Shown here: positions 53,501 through 64,000 of the stretch, one piece after another | How positions within the stretch are numbered: position 1 is the stretch's first letter | How the letters are laid out: every line of letters starts with the position of its first letter | Source: Meconema thalassinum | Lineage: Eukaryota > Arthropoda > Insecta > Orthoptera > Tettigoniidae | Length of the DNA stretch: 64,000 nucleotides | Direction of reading: 5' to 3' | Assembly: GCA_946902985.2 (NCBI GenBank) | Contig: OX336389.2 | Span: 337,750,444-337,814,443 of the forward strand | Notes under the pieces: generated by a model | Database searches by the model: none | The model's input: only the letters and a program-made list of their open reading frames with translations | What the model was told of the DNA's origin: nothing | Translations under genes and position numbers: made by a program

Positions 53501-54879
53501 GTGACAGGATCACTAGATGGACTCTTTTTCTCCAACAGTTCGATCTGGAGATTGTTTACAAACCAGGCAGAGAGAATGTATTGGCCGACATCCTCAGCCG
53601 GAATCCTGAAACTTCTATTAATGCCATTGACATCGAGGGAGAATGCGAAGAACACCTTCGCCGACTTCGTTATCTACCCGAAGGACAGAGACGTGAAGAG
53701 GAACTTAGACACATCATTCGATTTCTTGAACGAAAGATGGATCCTCAGGATGAGCTTTATGCAAGGATTGCTGCCATAGCAGATGACTATCTGATTTACC
53801 GTCGCGTTTTGTATAAATTTGTGGACGAAGATCACACCCAACTGCGTGCAGTTATTCCCAGAAGGTACCAGGAATCTGTCATTCTCATGGTACATTTGTC
53901 TATTGGTCACGGTGGAACGGACAAGACCATTGCCACCATTAAAGAGTCGTTCACCTGGAAAAGGTTAGGAACCACTGTCAGAGAGTGTTTACGTGCTTAT
54001 GACGCATGCCAGCGGAACAAATACACGTCACACTTATTGAGAGAACCACCTAGACCTATACTACCAACTCAACCCAGAGAGTTGTACGCACAAGATCTTT
54101 ACGGTCCTATACCTAAAGCCCGTCGTGGGAATCGTTACATTGTAGTCACCATAGATTTGTTTACAAAATATACAATGCTCCATCCTATTCAGAAGGCTAA
54201 TGCACATCAAATTATCCAGCGAATAAGACGACAAGTGATACCGGAGGCAGGGAAGCCACAATTCTTATTAACTGACCACGGATCGCAATATACTTCTGCA
54301 GAATTCGCCAACGCTATGGAGGAACTAGAGATTGGTCATCTTTTGTCATCAATAAGACACCCTGAGAGCAATCCAGCGGAATGCGTTATGTCCACTATTG
54401 CAAAATTTTGTCGTTTGTATTGTCAGGAGGAACACTGGCGATGGACTGAAGTCCTTGTTTTGATGGCAAAATGCATTAATTCTACTGTGCATGAAAGCAC
54501 TGGTCAAATACCTTTGGTCCTGCATTTGAACCAGATGCCACTGAGAGTCTGGAACCGCGTGATTGTAAATCCACCTTGTTTACAACCATCGCATGCCAGC
54601 AGACTGTTAGCTGCTAGAGATACTTTAGACAGACAAGCTGCCAAACGCTTGAGGAGAACAAGACGCCAGAGATTCAGAGAACCACTTGAGGAGGGAGACC
54701 TTATCCTTATAAGGAGACCCGGAATTTCTAATCCAATTGACCGCGTATACGGGAAATTTCTTTCCTTGTATTACGGCCCTAGTCGTGTTAGACAGCCGTT
54801 GAATAATGGGAGTTATGTCATTGAAGACATAAGAACTGGAGAACGTATTGGAACTTTCAACGCCGCCAATCTAAAATAA
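50536..54879 (+). pseudogene. pol: Gypsy Pol (PR-RT-RH-INT), copy 1, broken
   Basis: Protease has LIDTGAMIS (catalytic Asp present) and ILGADFMRKY. RT has DGSLRLCLDARALN, SSLDLVQSYYHI and, after the insertion, LPFGLKNAGAAL and CYVDDIIIA. RNase H has FILETDASAIGIGAIL and RTDHHAL. Integrase has an H-H-C-C finger (HLSIGHGG ... CLRAYDACQ) and D-D-E residues in YAQDLYGP, LLTDHGSQY and SNPAECVM. Breaks: a missing G at ~50829 (present in copy 2) shifts frame; a solo LTR at 51405-52645 splits RT; TAG at 53221-53223. From 53224 to 54879 the frame is open. Confidence 0.93.
51405..52645 (+). mobile_element. Solo LTR inserted in Gypsy copy 1 RT
   Basis: A 1,241-bp insertion absent from copy 2, starting tgatcacttttgtgatac and ending gcagaacttattctcca. 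It therefore has TG...CA termini, flanked by the 5-bp duplication acatc (51400-51404 and 52646-52650). It has a ctatttaag TATA-like site (~51758), AATAAA (~52468) and a short internal triplication of cacttctgatcaaccgc (~51790-51840). No protein. The source LTR family is not identified, and its orientation is inferred from the signals. Confidence 0.88.
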
Positions 54880-54956
54880 TATCACACATGAATGAATTAT
54901 AGAGGCAAATAAAATGTCGTCCCAACATTTTCTTTGAAACGACGGAGAGGCAGATA

Positions 54957-57900
54957 AACCCGCTGAGCTATGGTTCATGTGATATTTTTGTGACGGAATA
55001 ATTATTATGGGATGTAGTATTTTTGAACATACCCAGAATACCACGTGGAGCAGAGAGCTCATGCTATACTCTTTGAAGTAGCGCTCAATTGCATTTTTGA
55101 CTTTGGAGGTCTTGTTAATCACTTTTATCCTTTCATAAGACTTAGAATATTCTAATTCGTCATTCTGTATTATTGAATCATTTTGGTGAATGATTATTAC
55201 GTTTTTGGTAAGGTATAACACTTGCAGATACGCAAGGAGCTATGAAAGTAGTCGCTCAATGACTTTGTTTTGGCGACCTACTTCCGAGTGAAAGTCAGTG
55301 ACGACACTACATCTGGAGATCCGACGCCAGACAGGCGTGTTTCGAGTATCCGTCCGTCGCGACGTGGACATTATAAATATTTTTGTGCTCAAGTGAGCAT
55401 CCGACTGCATCGTGTGTTGAAAATAACTATACTAACGTTGTTACACATTGTGGACATATTATTGTTCTACGAAAGGCCATATTAGGCAATATTTTCTACA
55501 AACTGTAATTGGTGCCATACGCCAGATATTTTTCCCACGTGTAAGTGGAAGGGCAAAGTGCCACGCCGAAAATATAAGAGTTATCGTCTGATAATTGTGC
55601 CAAGACGACGTGATTATTACTGCCAACGATCACAACATTATTGCTACGGAAATTCTGAATTGAAAATATCAATTTTATCGCGGATGCCACGTGATTGATA
55701 AAACGTGATACAATTGCACGTGCTAACAAGCAAAGCATCGCATCGTGTTGAATCTTGAGGATCAACAGGCTGAAAACTACAAAATACTGTGGAGAACACT
55801 ATTATTTGCATCGTCCACAATAATCACGCCAAAACGCCGAGAGGAACGAGATATTTCGACATTTTCGACATCATACAAGACATTGAACTTTTCCACGCCA
55901 TGGTGAAGAAGACGATTATGGGCTAATACCATTCCGGTATGAGGGGGACGTCGTGATGGAGACCACCAGCTTGATGGAACGTCAGGATGCCGAGGACGCA
56001 GACGAAGGAACGTGGATGCCGACTTCCAGGCACATTCCAGACCTTTTTGGGAGACCATCATCCGGAGGCGAACGAACCCTGGTTGCTTGGGAGGTCCAGA
56101 TTGGTGAATCCGTGGAGGACAGGACCATGCTGGAGAGCCAAGCAGAGTTTTTCGCGACCCTGGTCGATGAATGTCTGAGCCGATGTGAGAGCTACCAAAA
56201 GTCGTGAGTTTGGGCACCTTTTCTTTTGTAATAGTCCGCAGTGGTATATTTAGATATCGTAGTTTTTTTTGTGAATCAACCGCACTTATGTGTCAGCCAT
56301 TTGCTAGGTAGGGTTGTAATTAGTATAATTGTTGTTTATTTCAGTCATTGTGAGTCACCCTGTGGGGTAGACCAGTTTTGGTTAACCCTGGTGCCGTCCT
56401 GATGGACGTCGTACCACGTTATAGCCGACCCACTGCCAAACATGACTGTAATCATTTGCAGCTATTTTGCTCAGCCATGTGTAGGATATTTATCCGTGGT
56501 TTCATTCAGATGTCATCGTCACTTTATTTAACTGCATCTTTGCAACCAGTCTGTTGAGACTTATGACCGATAGGTCGTATCGTTAGGAAACCAACTGTAG
56601 TTTCCAGTTTTATAAAAATATGCTGTATTTTCATTTTTGAAAGCGCTCAGAAGCCAATTTATAGTCAGATACTGACAGATTTATTATTTTGGAGAAAGTG
56701 TAGATGTCAAGCATCGAACTAAGTGCACTATCGCATCATTATGCAGGTCTAGAGTTGCAGATCTGTGCCATATTTATCAATTTGTTACTACTTTGTTTCT
56801 GTCATGAGGACACAGGTGTTAATGTTATACTGAGAACTTAATAAGTGTTATATCTTTGATGAGCAAAGAAGCTCGTGAGACATGCTGTTATGTCTGTGAT
56901 TTACTATTCTTTGAAATGAAGGACTGCGATACTTTATTGTACAGTTAAATTGTAACGTGTTTAGCACACGGATTCTATTAGGTTTTTGAACCAAGCATAT
57001 GCTAAGAGTGACAAGGCCAAATATTACGGTATTATATAATGTTAAAACTAGCCGGCCTTGCCTGTTGAAAAATGTGGTCAGTGAAGGACTGCAATTTGTG
57101 AAGTTGTCACCAATAAACTGGTTTGTTGACCCAGTAACCTTGAAAACAAATGCTTGAAAGCGAGACAGAACTACGATAACATAGGACAGAATGTTGATTT
57201 CATTCATCTCTTTCTTTCAAAGCAGCTATTGCTCATGAAACCCAGTGTTTCTTACTGTATTTTTGTTCATTTGTTTTTCTTGGATTTTCATACTGTTAGT
57301 TAGATATTTTGCTGCGAGGAATGTCATTTCGACATGTCCAGGGTTGTCAGGTTTCTTTATGCATTGTTGGCGATCCTCTTGAGAGAGGCAAATTATAATG
57401 AAGGCAAATTGGTTATTAAATGCGAGGTTTTTGCCGCAGGTAACCCATGATATTATGTGCCTTGAGTGAGTAAGACGTGCCATTGTTGTAAGTCGCGCAT
57501 CTGTTGTTGTTATGAGGCATTATTATGAGAGTTGTTGAAAGCGAGGTATTTACCGCTGATAACTCGTGTTATTGTGAGTCCGAGCCGAGTTTGCTCGTTG
57601 AGTTTTCCGACTATTGAGTCGATGTTTTGCTGCGGGAGAATTATCTTTAGAAGACTACTCCTTGTCAGGCCTTTGTCAGAATACGCCATAAACCTACGGA
57701 AGGAACATAAACCGACATAATAAACATCATCCGCATAATTGTTTTAAACAAGATCTAACTAACATATTGTTTCCATTTAAACTTTGACATTCTTACATTT
57801 GAACCTGCTGACATGGCCGTGCAGATGAAGGGATTTCCTTTATTGGACACGACGAAGACTGTAGACATTTTTGTTTTGACCTGGCGCACACATGAACCAT

Positions 57901-59417
57901 TAGTTCATAGTGTGTGGAGCGCAGGCCATGTGATTGTCAGACGTGGTTTTAACTACGCTATCACCGACATTACTATCAAGCTAGATGACAATGGTTTACA
58001 AAGAGTTAACCATGGGGCAGGAAGGCATTATAATAAAAACTGTGTTGTACTATAATTATTGATGTCATGAAACTGTATTTTTTTCCCCATGTTACCTTTA
58101 TTGCGTGCTATTTAGCACATGATTGTTGATTAGATTAATTGTTTTAAATGGCTGTACACTTAGCTTTGTATTGTAACTGTTTTGCTATTACGGACGTCAC
58201 CGCCGTAACTTTGAATGTTAACTGATAGGACTTAGCTAGAAAAGTTAAATGTAAATGTGGAAATGGTACCACCATAACTTAGCTTTGCTTTGCTCCTTCA
58301 CTTAAATGTAACTTCATATTAGCTTGATCATGTAACTTGTATTAGGGATTTTGCGTCGTACCATTTACCCAGCGTTGTTGCTGTTGCTTACTTATTGTGT
58401 ATTAGATCTTTCGCGAGGGTTAATGTAACTTCATTGTTAGGGAATTGAACTTTTATTATCATTAACTTTTAGCTTGCGGATTAGCCGAATATAACCCTCC
58501 GAACTAGGATAGGGGTTTGTGGAAATCTACAATAAATTTTCACGGTGTTTTACATAAGCCTGGATGTTTAATTTCACAGTCTAGTTTTTGAGGTGAACCT
58601 TTCCTTAGGCCATCTTTGACCACCGCAACCATGTACCACGCTCCCCGTGGACTATAGAACCTCGTGCCGCATTGGCCTATCGTTAGGAAGTTCACCTGAT
58701 CCTCACGGCAAACTTTTAAAGGTCCGACGGGGGAGATGTTAGGAGAGTCATCGCGGTTGTTGGCTATCCCGACAGCTTTACCGGAGGACTTCTGAAGGTC
58801 ACTCACAAATATGTGCCGTTGCCACCCGGCTGACGGTCACATAAAATGGCGGCCCAACTAATGGGGCTACGAAGTTGACATGGTGCACGGTGTTAACGTG
58901 GAAACCGACGTATAGGTCACACATAAATTGGCTCCCTATACGTGGGGAGAGACGTTGACATGGTAACACATTGATTGACTCCCTATACATGGAGCCAGAT
59001 GTCAACATGGTGATCATCAGATGGCGCCCTGTATATATTCTTATGCCGATATTTAGGAGGATCTTAATATTTGAATAATGGTAAATTGACAGGACTGGGA
59101 CGAACTTAGAAAGTCGTGCTGCAGATCAATAGACCGCATGGCATTCATATTTGATAGAAGACCATGGGGTGAGGTTTTTATATTGAATAAATGAAAGATA
59201 GGGGTTTTCTTAGATGATGCCTCATCCTAAGTAAATGTAATACTTTGGTTTGCTCACCGTTGTATTAGTAAATGTAGAAGCACTTAGTTTGCATACTCCA
59301 GCTGTACTCGTGATATTTATTAAGTCGAAACAAGCTTTATACCACCACGTTACTATCATAGCTGTAAGTTTCCATCATGATTGATCCCTCGTTTCTCTCA
59401 ATATAAATTCTTGTCAA
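54957..59417 (+). other. Shared middle LTR and copy-2 leader
   Basis: Collinear with 43477-47938 with scattered substitutions and a net difference of one base (e.g. one A missing near 56537). It serves as 3' LTR of copy 1 and 5' LTR of copy 2. The same TATA-like, AATAAA and possible primer sites are present. Confidence 0.8.
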
Positions 59418-62018
59418 ATGGATGAGGATATGATTCGCAGAGTGTTCGCTGAGATATTGGCAGGTGTCAACGCTAACCTCCAACAACTTACTAGTGACTT
59501 GAGTGTGAATACACAAGCCTTAGAGGTTAATTCACAAGCTATTGACAATGTTAGACAGGAAGTAGGTGATGTAAATGGTCATGTGGACCAGGTCAGGCAG
59601 AACCTCGAGATAAACACTCAGTCTGTTGACAATGTCAGGCAGAACCTTGAGGTAAATACCCAATCAATTAATGAAGTACGTTTAGATTTAGAGATAAACA
59701 CCCGTACTGTTAAAGACGTTAGGACCGATCTAACGAAGGTCAGGGCCGAAATGGACTCGTACAGGGTAGAAGCGAAAAATGACTTAACGGCAGGTTTGGC
59801 AGCGGTAAGGATAGACGTGATTCGTCACCACCAGGAGGCAAGCCAGCGCGTAGACACATTAACGGATGAAATGAATAGGGCAAGACAGGATGTGCAAACC
59901 CGACTCGAGGAGCACACGGCTCAAATTCAGACCGCTATAAATAAAGTACAGTTAGACGTCCAAGCTGATATCGAGCACACCAGAGAAGAATTTGGGACTA
60001 GGCTGAATCACGTAGAAGGTTTTATGGACAACGTAAAAAAGGATATGGCTACCATGAACCTAGGACTGGTATTAATGAGAGGTGCAGCTAACGCCGTTAA
60101 TAACAACGTGAAGACCATCGTGGATAACATGCTTGAGGTTAGGGAGGAACTTAATTCTAACCGGAAAGACATCGCGGAACTAAAAGAAACTGTCACAGGC
60201 TTACGTGATACTGTAGATGTGCACAGGGAGGAGCACAAAGTCGACCTGATGATGTTGAGAGGCGAATTCGTGGAGCATAAAACTACAGTCGACGCCAATG
60301 TAAATGGAGTCAAGGATGATATCAACCATATCCAGAGTAACGTATCTCAGGTTGAGGGCGAAATTGCAACATTGCAGAAAAAGATTGAGGAAATAACGAT
60401 TATTGATAGGCTCGAGTTGAGTCGTAACCTCAAATCAGCTATTCGTGAGGTGGACCAAAATCTCAAAGGTAAAGTTGAACGAATCGAGTTGAAACTAAAT
60501 GATTTAGGGAGCAAAGTCGCCAACAGGAATATACAAGAATTAGAAGTCATCGAGGAGAGGATCGACAGGTTAGAAGCACTTCCGAGGGGAGTAGATTTGC
60601 AACCGCCGATGGGAAATACACGTGAAACGCCGGAATTTTGGACTAGTAATGTACAGTCAAGTGTACATGCCGATACACGACCTTGGCAGTTTAATGCAAC
60701 AGCGCCAAGCCAGACGTTAAATTACGATGCTAACCCGTTCAGACCAGCTATAAATAGACTGGATCCTGAAACTAACACGCCGTCAAACACCTACATGCAG
60801 AATACATACCGTACTGCTAATACTCAGGGTAATGTCACAGTGATAAGGTCAAGGGAAGAGCAACCCGCTAAATTCACTGGCACAGGAAGCGGAGTGACTC
60901 CTGTAGAATTTCTCACGAACGTCGAGAGCTATTTACGAGACACACTCGTAACTCCTGAAAGAGAACTTCGAGTTATTGAACGTCTTCTGGATGGACAAGC
61001 AGCAACTTGGTATCGGGCTTTTAAATATTCATTCTCCGGGTATCAAGACTTTAAAGAAGCACTACTGAGGACGTATTGGTCGAGTGACGTTCAGCAAAGT
61101 ATAAGGGCTGAAATGTACACTCGCCGATACTGTTCCAACATGCCAACTCGCTACGCAAATTACTTTGCAACCCAGCTTGCTAAATTGAGAAATCTTCAGC
61201 CTCCTTTATCGGAGCAGGATTTAGTGAATACCATAGTATGGCAATACCCAGCCGACGTGCAAAGAGTACTAATCGCTGCAGGGGCGACGCCATTTCAACA
61301 GTGTGATCAGATATTACGACGTCTTGATGCTAACGCGGAGCAATTTCCAACTCACCGTCAACAGAAGGTTGACAGGCGTGAAGAGCGTCACGTTAACGTC
61401 ACGACTGTGGACAAAGTTAGCCAGACACAAGAAGCATCACAGAACTCTGGGAATCCTCGGCCAGAATACAACAATGAATACCGCCGTAACTGGAGAGAGT
61501 GTAGTAATACTCCATATTCAAGGAACCAGAGAGACGACAATAGAACATATTGGAATCGTAGGTTCGATAATGGGGCGAGCGAAAACCGTCGTCACGACAA
61601 TAACCGTCGTGGGAATCAGGAAGGTCCGTCAGGAAGAGGAAGGATCCGGCGAGACTACAGGTATAACGGAGGTTACCAACGAGGACGTGATCCACGTTAC
61701 CATCCGGACCGTGACTGGGAAGGGAGAGCGCGCGAGAGCCGCGAGTACCTCCAGCAATTGAGAGAGAGCCAAAATAGAGAAGAGGGAGAAAGGAACCCTA
61801 CTTCGAGGGAAGAAAGAAATGTGACGTCAGAGGCAGGACAGAACCAGCCTGGTACCTCTAGTCACAACAAAGGAAAAAAAAACGCCGAAAGATTAAGACA
61901 GTCTAGTTTGGCTGAGCACAGAGTGACGGCAGATATTTTACTCTGGGAGCCCATCCAACAGGATTTACTCGACGAACGACGAACCACAGTTATGAGCCAA
62001 CACGTTTACCCAAAATAG
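59418..62018 (+). CDS. gag: Gypsy Gag, copy 2, 866 aa
   Basis: Intact and the same length as the copy-1 protein, with the same 14-residue coiled-coil repeats, capsid-type domain and basic Arg/Gly-rich tail without zinc knuckle. The seven differences are conservative or minor (e.g. Met to Ile near residue 13, Asn to Thr in the TPSN segment, His to Gln near the C-terminus). Preservation of two full gag frames while both pols are broken suggests little time since duplication. Confidence 0.92.
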   Translation: MDEDMIRRVFAEILAGVNANLQQLTSDLSVNTQALEVNSQAIDNVRQEVGDVNGHVDQVRQNLEINTQSVDNVRQNLEVNTQSINEVRLDLEINTRTVKDVRTDLTKVRAEMDSYRVEAKNDLTAGLAAVRIDVIRHHQEASQRVDTLTDEMNRARQDVQTRLEEHTAQIQTAINKVQLDVQADIEHTREEFGTRLNHVEGFMDNVKKDMATMNLGLVLMRGAANAVNNNVKTIVDNMLEVREELNSNRKDIAELKETVTGLRDTVDVHREEHKVDLMMLRGEFVEHKTTVDANVNGVKDDINHIQSNVSQVEGEIATLQKKIEEITIIDRLELSRNLKSAIREVDQNLKGKVERIELKLNDLGSKVANRNIQELEVIEERIDRLEALPRGVDLQPPMGNTRETPEFWTSNVQSSVHADTRPWQFNATAPSQTLNYDANPFRPAINRLDPETNTPSNTYMQNTYRTANTQGNVTVIRSREEQPAKFTGTGSGVTPVEFLTNVESYLRDTLVTPERELRVIERLLDGQAATWYRAFKYSFSGYQDFKEALLRTYWSSDVQQSIRAEMYTRRYCSNMPTRYANYFATQLAKLRNLQPPLSEQDLVNTIVWQYPADVQRVLIAAGATPFQQCDQILRRLDANAEQFPTHRQQKVDRREERHVNVTTVDKVSQTQEASQNSGNPRPEYNNEYRRNWRECSNTPYSRNQRDDNRTYWNRRFDNGASENRRHDNNRRGNQEGPSGRGRIRRDYRYNGGYQRGRDPRYHPDRDWEGRARESREYLQQLRESQNREEGERNPTSREERNVTSEAGQNQPGTSSHNKGKKNAERLRQSSLAEHRVTADILLWEPIQQDLLDERRTTVMSQHVYPK
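62009..62015 (+). promoter_or_regulatory. -1 ribosomal frameshift site, copy 2
   Basis: Same C CCA AAA heptamer followed by TAG as in copy 1, at the end of an intact gag. Confidence 0.75.
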
Positions 62019-64000
62019 TAGCCACTCTCAATGGATGCAGTGTTATAATTCTGATCGAAACTGGCGCAATGATCAGTGTAATCTCTGCAGATTGCTATGC
62101 TAAGTTGAAGGCTAACTCTGAGGTGACAGAGTTGCCTGTTTCCGCTATTCGTGTCAGAGGAGTGATACCTGACCGGGTTGTGACGTGCAAGATACAGGTT
62201 TTGTGCACATTGAGAATCACAAGCCACGTGTATTTGCACGAATTCTTAGTTATGAAAGGTTTGCATCATGATGTCATACTAGGGGCTGATTTCATGAGGA
62301 AGTATGACGGTATTATCGACATGGGACGCAATGCTGTCGAATTTAAACCGAACGAACCTATAGAGATGAACCTTGTGGTAGATGAACCGGAATTCCTGTC
62401 CGAAGTCGACGTTGTCGAGCAACTTAATAGCAAGGAAACACTTGATGCCGACGGAGAGGCATGATTAATATCCACAACCATGCAAGAGAATTTGGCTACT
62501 ACACTAAATTAATATTGGGACATATTCGATACTGCTCCTGGCGAAATTATGAATTATGAATATGACCTCATTTTATTAGACGACTCTCCATTTCAGAAGA
62601 AAATTTACCCGATTGCTGAAAAACACCGCGAGGAAGCTGCAAGGAAGGTCCATGAGATGGAAGTAGCAGGCACGATTAAGAAGTCACCGACTCCTTTTCT
62701 GAATCCAATTATACCTGTGGTTAAGGTTGATGGAAGTTTGAGGCTTTGTCTCGACGCAAGGGCTTTAAACGAACGCCTGGCTCCCGAGCACGACAGACCG
62801 CCTAAGATTAGGGACATCCTTAGGAAGTTTAAAGGGAAGAAAATTTTCTCATCATTGGACCTTGTACAATCATATTATCACATCAAACTGTCCGAGCATA
62901 CTCAGAAGTACACTGGCTTCTTATTTGATCAAACCACCTATGTCTTCTGCAAGTTACCATTTGGTTTGAAGAATGCTGGAGCTGCTTTGATTAGAGCACT
63001 AGATGCTAAGTTAGCTCCAGAGGTAAAAGAGAAAGTAATATGTTATGTGGACGACATAATCATCGCTTCTGAAACAGAGGAAGAGCATTTGGCTACCCTA
63101 CGCCTTGTTTTTGAAAATCTTCGACAGGCCAATTTCAAGGTCAAGTTTGATAAGTGCAGATTTCTCCAAAGAGAAGTAAATTTTGTTGGACATATTATTA
63201 ATGGAGATGGATATCGACCGAATCCAGCAAAAATCAGAACTGTCGCCGCTTTTCCAACGCCAACCCGTGTGAAGCACGTGAGACAATTTTTGGGAATACT
63301 GCAATTTTTTGCTGCTCATTGTGAGCGATACTCAGAGACTGTTGCACCACTTCAAAGTCTGCTGAAAAAGAACTGTAGATGGAATTGGAATGATGAGTGT
63401 GAGACAGCATTCCAGAAGGCTAAGCAGATGCTAGCGAATTCTATCCAGTTGGAATAGCCTGATTATTCACGCAATTTCATTCTTGAAACAGACGCATCAG
63501 CCATTGGTATTGGAGCTATATTATTGCAGGAGGACGATGATAAGAAACGTCACTACATCGCTTTCTTGAGCAGACGTTTAAGAGCTCACGAATCTCACTA
63601 TTTTACAACAGAAATAGAAGCACTAGCCATCGTCTATGCATTAGAGTACTGGCAGAAACTTTTGATAGGCCAGAATATTGTCGTAAGAACCGATCACCAC
63701 GCTTTGATCTTCATCCTACGAACAAGACTGGCAAGTGACAGGATCACTAGATGGACTCTTTTTCTCCAACAGTTCGATCTGGAGATTGTTTACAAACCAG
63801 GCAGAGAGAATGTATTGGCCGACATCCTCAGCCGGAATCCTGAAACTTCTATTAATGCCATTGACATCGAGGGAGAATGCGAAGAACACCTTCGCCGACT
63901 TCGTTATCTACCCGAAGGACAGAGACGTGAAGAGGAACTTAGACACATCATTTGATTTCTTGAACGAAAGATGGATCCTCAGGATGAGCTTTATGCAAGG
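62015..64000 (+). pseudogene. pol: Gypsy Pol, copy 2, nonsense-broken and partial
   Basis: One uninterrupted reading frame in register throughout (no frameshift), but with stops at 62462 (TGA), 62510 (TAA), 63455 (TAG, shared with copy 1) and 63953 (TGA). The protease active site reads LIETGA instead of LIDTGA: GAT to GAA replaces the catalytic Asp with Glu. RT is uninterrupted (SSLDLVQSYYHIKLSEHTQK, CYVDDIIIA). RNase H begins FILETDASAIGIGAILLQED. Integrase lies beyond the window. Confidence 0.93.

Larger units (their letters stand above)
43477..54956 (+). mobile_element. Ty3/Gypsy element, copy 1
   Basis: First unit of a head-to-tail pair with period ~11,480 bp: LTR plus leader (43477-47938), gag (47939-50539), pol (50536-54879), then the LTR that also begins copy 2. 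The integrase follows RNase H, the Ty3/Gypsy order. There is no env: only 77 bp separate pol from the next LTR. The outer limit is where identity with 54957 begins (aacccgctgagct); TGTGATATT 21 bp further in may be the true LTR start. Damage: a 1-bp deletion in pol, a solo LTR in RT and a TAG before RNase H. Confidence 0.88.
54957..64000 (+). mobile_element. Ty3/Gypsy element, copy 2, runs off window
   Basis: Second unit of the pair: LTR plus leader (54957-59417), gag (59418-62018), pol (from 62015), cut by the window end within pol. Its LTR is simultaneously the 3' LTR of copy 1. It lacks the solo LTR and the 1-bp pol deletion of copy 1 and has its own nonsense changes. Confidence 0.9.

Noticed and set aside
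54880..54956. A missing env gene between pol and the LTR
   Set aside because: Only 77 bp separate the pol stop from the LTR in copy 1, so there is no room for env; the element is simply env-less.
43477..64000. Assembly duplication rather than two Gypsy copies
   Set aside because: The copies carry private differences (solo LTR, one-base indels, different stops, protease Asp change), which an exact assembly artefact would not produce; still listed as needing read support.

Overview
The window is eukaryotic, most likely from a large-genome insect. It has GT-AG exons, tRNA-derived SINEs, MITEs, non-LTR and Ty3/Gypsy retrotransposons, a Tigger-like DNA transposon and a Maverick/Polinton with an arthropod-style TATA plus TCAGT initiator. 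The SINE bodies look like those of polyneopteran insects, but the order cannot be fixed from the sequence alone. There are no operons, Shine-Dalgarno sites or CRISPR arrays.

Host gene. Two in-phase exons of a retinol-dehydrogenase-like short-chain dehydrogenase (435-544 and 29188-29277, + strand) are the only cellular coding sequence recognised. The ~28.6 kb intron between them is almost entirely repeats. A decayed partial copy of the second exon lies at 28748.

1-29.2 kb. A SINE-like repeat is followed by a 54-bp minisatellite (1150-2419), then a Jockey-type LINE (2420-24612), then the rest of the minisatellite (24613-25132). An 11-bp target duplication, gaggtctacgc, flanks the LINE. Within the LINE, at the ORF1/ORF2 boundary, sits a 16.6-kb Maverick (4674-21279) with ~690-bp terminal inverted repeats and a 6-bp target duplication, atcttt. 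The Maverick carries protein-primed DNA polymerase B (broken), two unknown proteins, a BIR/IAP-like protein, major capsid (one frameshift), a small ORF, minor capsid, maturation protease, a fibre-like protein, packaging ATPase, a conserved unknown and an integrase with a chromodomain. The polymerase is transcribed rightward from the left end. Seven or eight genes, mostly virion genes, run leftward from the middle. The ATPase, the unknown and the integrase run rightward to the right end. A broken Tigger-like transposon with a SINE inside it and another SINE complete the intron.

29.3-43.4 kb. This is intronic or intergenic DNA with two TA-flanked MITEs side by side, nested SINEs, a hAT-type MITE inside a possible piggyBac remnant, an AT-rich stretch, and a second LINE (34919-39627) with a 13-bp target duplication. 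That LINE has an intact ORF1 and an ORF2 broken only by three nonsense codons. Two related ~0.75-0.85 kb repeats of RTE-like character follow.

43.5-64 kb. Two Ty3/Gypsy elements lie head-to-tail (period ~11,480 bp) and share the middle LTR; the second runs off the window. Each has an 866-codon gag with an unusually long coiled coil, a -1 frameshift heptamer (C CCA AAA) directly before the gag stop, and a pol with protease, reverse transcriptase, RNase H and integrase. Both pols are damaged. Copy 1 has a frameshift and a 1,241-bp solo LTR in its reverse transcriptase. Copy 2 has lost the protease Asp and has several nonsense codons. One in-frame TAG is shared by both.
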